From assembly GCA_022827055.1 (NCBI GenBank), contig JAJDTR010000050.1, positions 26,225-90,224 on the forward strand: a stretch of 64,000 nt of DNA, given 5' to 3'. Made by a program: the position numbers and the translations under genes. Below, one piece after another: positions 61,897-64,000 of this stretch; position 1 is the first letter of the stretch; each line of letters starts with the position of its first letter. The stretch comes from Candidatus Poribacteria bacterium (GTDB lineage Bacteria > Poribacteria > WGA-4E > JAJDTR01). The notes beneath the pieces are model-generated. The model did not search any database and was not told the origin of the DNA. It saw only the letters and a program-made list of their open reading frames with translations.

Positions 61897-63954
61897 ATGA
61901 AATTTCGACAGAAAATCATACTCAGTCTTTTGCTCGCTATCGTTTTGGGCAGCGTTGCGTACCCGCAGGAACTTGAAATCCCCGACTCCAATTTGCGTGC
62001 CGCTATCGCCGATGCGTTGAATGTCCCGCACGACACGCCGATTACACAAGATGACATGAATCGCCTGACAGATCTTGACGTTCGGGGTCAAGGCATTGCG
62101 ATTTTAGCTGGGTTGGAGTTTGCCACCAACCTAACGTTCCTGCAGTTGCAAGCCAATCGGATTCAAAACATCAGCCCGCTAACAAGCCTTACACAACTGA
62201 CCGAGTTACACTTGGGTGGGAATCCGATTAGAGATATCAGCCCGCTTGTAAATCTTACACAACTCGCCATCTTACGCCTAAACGAAAATTGGGTGATTGA
62301 TGATATCCGTCCACTAGCAAATCTCACCCAACTGATTCGGTTAGATTTAGACCATAATGCTATTGTTGATATCCGTCCGCTTGGACGTTTATCGGCGTTG
62401 AAATCGTTGGACATTCGCTACAATCGAATCGAAGATATCAGCGCACTTGCGGCACTCACGCAACTCACCCGATTGCGGCTGGGTAACAATCTGGTTAAAG
62501 ATATCAGACCTCTCGCAAATCTTGCACAACTCGCCGTATTGTTGCTGAACAACAATAAGATTGAAGATGTCAGCCCGCTTGCAAATCTTACGCGCTTGGC
62601 GGCTCTTGAAATTCAAGGCAACAGAATTACGGACTTTGACACTCTTGACGGATTATCCCTCACTCATTTTATCTACGACCAACGCTGTGAAATGCAGCCG
62701 CTGCCACTTAAACCACGCATCGAAAATCGAACCTATCCGTCGATATTTGCTCGCTGGGGTCCTCGTGATCCCGCGCTTCATGATTTATGGTTCGATGGCC
62801 TTCCGGTTGGTCTCAACTTCCAGGAAACATCTAACGGCGTAGCGGTAGCCGGATCTGTTGACCGTGCTATCCAGACCCGCGACGATTATATAAAAATCAA
62901 TCCCAATATGGTGTTTCTCATTGACATTAGTATGCGGGAATATGGCGCAGACACCTTTCCCGAAGACTGGCCATATTGGATAAGAGATGCCAATGGTAAC
63001 GTTGTCAGCCATTGGCCTGGAGCCAACTTGGTTGACTTCACGCATCCCTACATCCAAGACAGAATTGTACAACAGGCTATTGCGGTGTCGAAATGCGGCT
63101 TATTCGATGGTATCTTTTTCGATTGGTGGAATGAAGGGGTGCCAGTTCTCGGCGGATTTCGCACGATGGCGGCCGAACAACGCGCCCGCGACAACATTAT
63201 TCAAGGCATTCGAACTGCCACTCGTCCCAACTTTTTGATTATGGGCAACACAAACGACAATATCATTCCGCGAACCGGACCTTACATTAACGGGGGCTTT
63301 ATGGAAACTGGCATTCCGGAAAACAAAACCGGGGCCGAATTAGATCGCGCTATCGCCGCGAGTGAACATGCGCTGCTATGGCTCGAAAACAACCTGCGAG
63401 AGCCGCGAATAAACGGGTTAGAAGGGTTTAGTTTACCGGGCGAACCTCTGGATAGCCCAAGCAACTTGAGGTGGATGCGCATGTTGACAACTTTAAGCCT
63501 AACCCAGTCGGACGGCTATGTGTTGTATAGCCGGACCGGCGAGTTCGACCACGACTGGTACGACTTCTGGGATGCGGATCTCGGTCGCCCCATTGGGGCA
63601 AAAGGTCAACTGTATCAAGAGACGGAAGGGCTTTATATCCGGGAGTTTACGAACGGTTGGGCTGCCTATAACAACAGCGGCGCGGAACAAACAATTCGTC
63701 TCCCGGAGGACGCGGTGGGGGTTGCGAGCCGTTTGGAGGGGATGTCACATACGCTGCCGGACTTGGATGGGGAGATGTATTTGCGCGTAAAGCCTCCTAA
63801 TCCGGCTGATGTGAACGGGGACGGGGTGGTGAATATATTGGATTTGACGCTGGTGGCGCAGGCGTTCGGGAATGTTGGGTGGGCGGGGGATGTTATTGGG
63901 GTGGGGGTGGTGAATGTGTTTTATTTGGTGTTTGTGGCGGGGGAAATTCAGTGA
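61897..63954 (+). CDS. Secreted LRR protein with glycosidase-like and dockerin-like domains
   Basis: A 685-residue protein. Signal peptide: KIILSLLLAIVLGSVAYPQ. Residues about 72-250 hold eight leucine-rich repeats of ~22 residues (LTQLTELHLGGNPIRDISPL and similar), internalin/SDS22-like. Residues about 260-600 resemble the GHL15-type putative glycoside hydrolases (a TIM barrel with GLFDGIFFDWWNEG carrying a candidate catalytic Asp). The C-terminus has one good dockerin-type calcium loop (DVNGDGVVNILDLTLVAQAF) and a second, degraded one (VIGVGVVNVFYLVFVAGE). GGGAGG five bases before the ATG fixes the start. Likely a surface-linked carbohydrate-active or binding protein. Confidence 0.8.
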   Translation: MKFRQKIILSLLLAIVLGSVAYPQELEIPDSNLRAAIADALNVPHDTPITQDDMNRLTDLDVRGQGIAILAGLEFATNLTFLQLQANRIQNISPLTSLTQLTELHLGGNPIRDISPLVNLTQLAILRLNENWVIDDIRPLANLTQLIRLDLDHNAIVDIRPLGRLSALKSLDIRYNRIEDISALAALTQLTRLRLGNNLVKDIRPLANLAQLAVLLLNNNKIEDVSPLANLTRLAALEIQGNRITDFDTLDGLSLTHFIYDQRCEMQPLPLKPRIENRTYPSIFARWGPRDPALHDLWFDGLPVGLNFQETSNGVAVAGSVDRAIQTRDDYIKINPNMVFLIDISMREYGADTFPEDWPYWIRDANGNVVSHWPGANLVDFTHPYIQDRIVQQAIAVSKCGLFDGIFFDWWNEGVPVLGGFRTMAAEQRARDNIIQGIRTATRPNFLIMGNTNDNIIPRTGPYINGGFMETGIPENKTGAELDRAIAASEHALLWLENNLREPRINGLEGFSLPGEPLDSPSNLRWMRMLTTLSLTQSDGYVLYSRTGEFDHDWYDFWDADLGRPIGAKGQLYQETEGLYIREFTNGWAAYNNSGAEQTIRLPEDAVGVASRLEGMSHTLPDLDGEMYLRVKPPNPADVNGDGVVNILDLTLVAQAFGNVGWAGDVIGVGVVNVFYLVFVAGEIQ

Positions 63955-63963
63955 CAATAGCCT

Positions 63964-63987
63964 GGCGCGGTTGTAAACCGCGCCTAC
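63964..63987. repeat. REP-like palindrome GGCGCGGTTGTAAACCGCGCCTAC
   Basis: Stem GGCGCGGTT/AACCGCGCC followed by CTAC, just after the LRR gene stop. Same tail as other variable-stem palindromes. Confidence 0.75.
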
Positions 63988-64000
63988 CGTGTGGGGGATG

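Overview
The window is bacterial chromosome of roughly 50% GC from a didermic, largely uncultured-type lineage. Outer-membrane and envelope hallmarks are present: a TonB-dependent receptor end, a putative porin, lipoproteins and periplasmic c-type cytochromes. The best taxonomic guess is Candidatus Poribacteria or a close relative. This rests on several traits known from that group: secreted PD40 beta-propellers, a C-terminal tail with NFPNPFNPETW, a dockerin-like NGDGVVNILDL tail, repeated phytanoyl-CoA dioxygenase genes, an ADP-ribosylglycohydrolase, and a radical-SAM anaerobic sulfatase-maturase relative. This is an inference from motifs; no rRNA gene is present to confirm it, and I recognised no tRNA, CRISPR array, insertion sequence or prophage.

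Layout. 0-7 kb: end of a TonB-dependent receptor, small membrane proteins, a PemK/MazF-type toxin-antitoxin pair, a lipoprotein, a YyaL-type thioredoxin protein fused to a DsbD-alpha-like domain, and an orphan TAXI solute-binding protein. 7-17 kb: pterin dehydratase, glycosyltransferase plus an endonuclease III relative, a PhyH and sugar-aminotransferase pair, an inner-membrane multiheme cytochrome followed by a putative porin, and a group II PLP decarboxylase. 17-19 kb: tandemly duplicated PD40 propeller genes. 19.9-26.4 kb: the conserved translation/secretion cluster ylxM-ffh-rpsP-khpA-ylqD-trmD-rplS-rnhB-yraN, which lacks rimM and carries a ~194-bp tandem duplication of the rpsP tail. 26.6-43.7 kb: nucleotidyltransferase, radical SAM-SEC-C protein, msrA, thrC, a cca/M50 protease/scpA/scpB group, cyclase, trpB, a D-2-hydroxyacid dehydrogenase, glycerate kinase, inositol-phosphate synthase. 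43.9-55.5 kb: flippase, tsaB, cytochrome c, HIT protein, a lutABC lactate-oxidation operon, glmS with a left-handed beta-helix acyltransferase. 55.5-64 kb: a hairpin-rich repeat region and large secreted proteins (FG-GAP, S74 chaperone, LRR plus glycosidase-like plus dockerin) with an ADP-ribosylglycohydrolase and a second PhyH.

The most unusual feature is what lies between the genes. Nearly every gap carries short palindromes whose stems differ but which share a GTAGG head (CCTAC tail on the other strand), like REP elements mobilised by RAYT transposases. A second interspersed repeat (GATCTCTATCGCGCTC...TCGCTTGATC) occurs at least ten times and in several places sits inside one of these palindromes, which suggests it moves. 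The tandem rpsP-tail array contains one such palindrome in each unit. Two coding regions (rnhB and a small membrane protein) each need one extra base in a homopolymer run to read through, so either real decay or assembly error should be considered.
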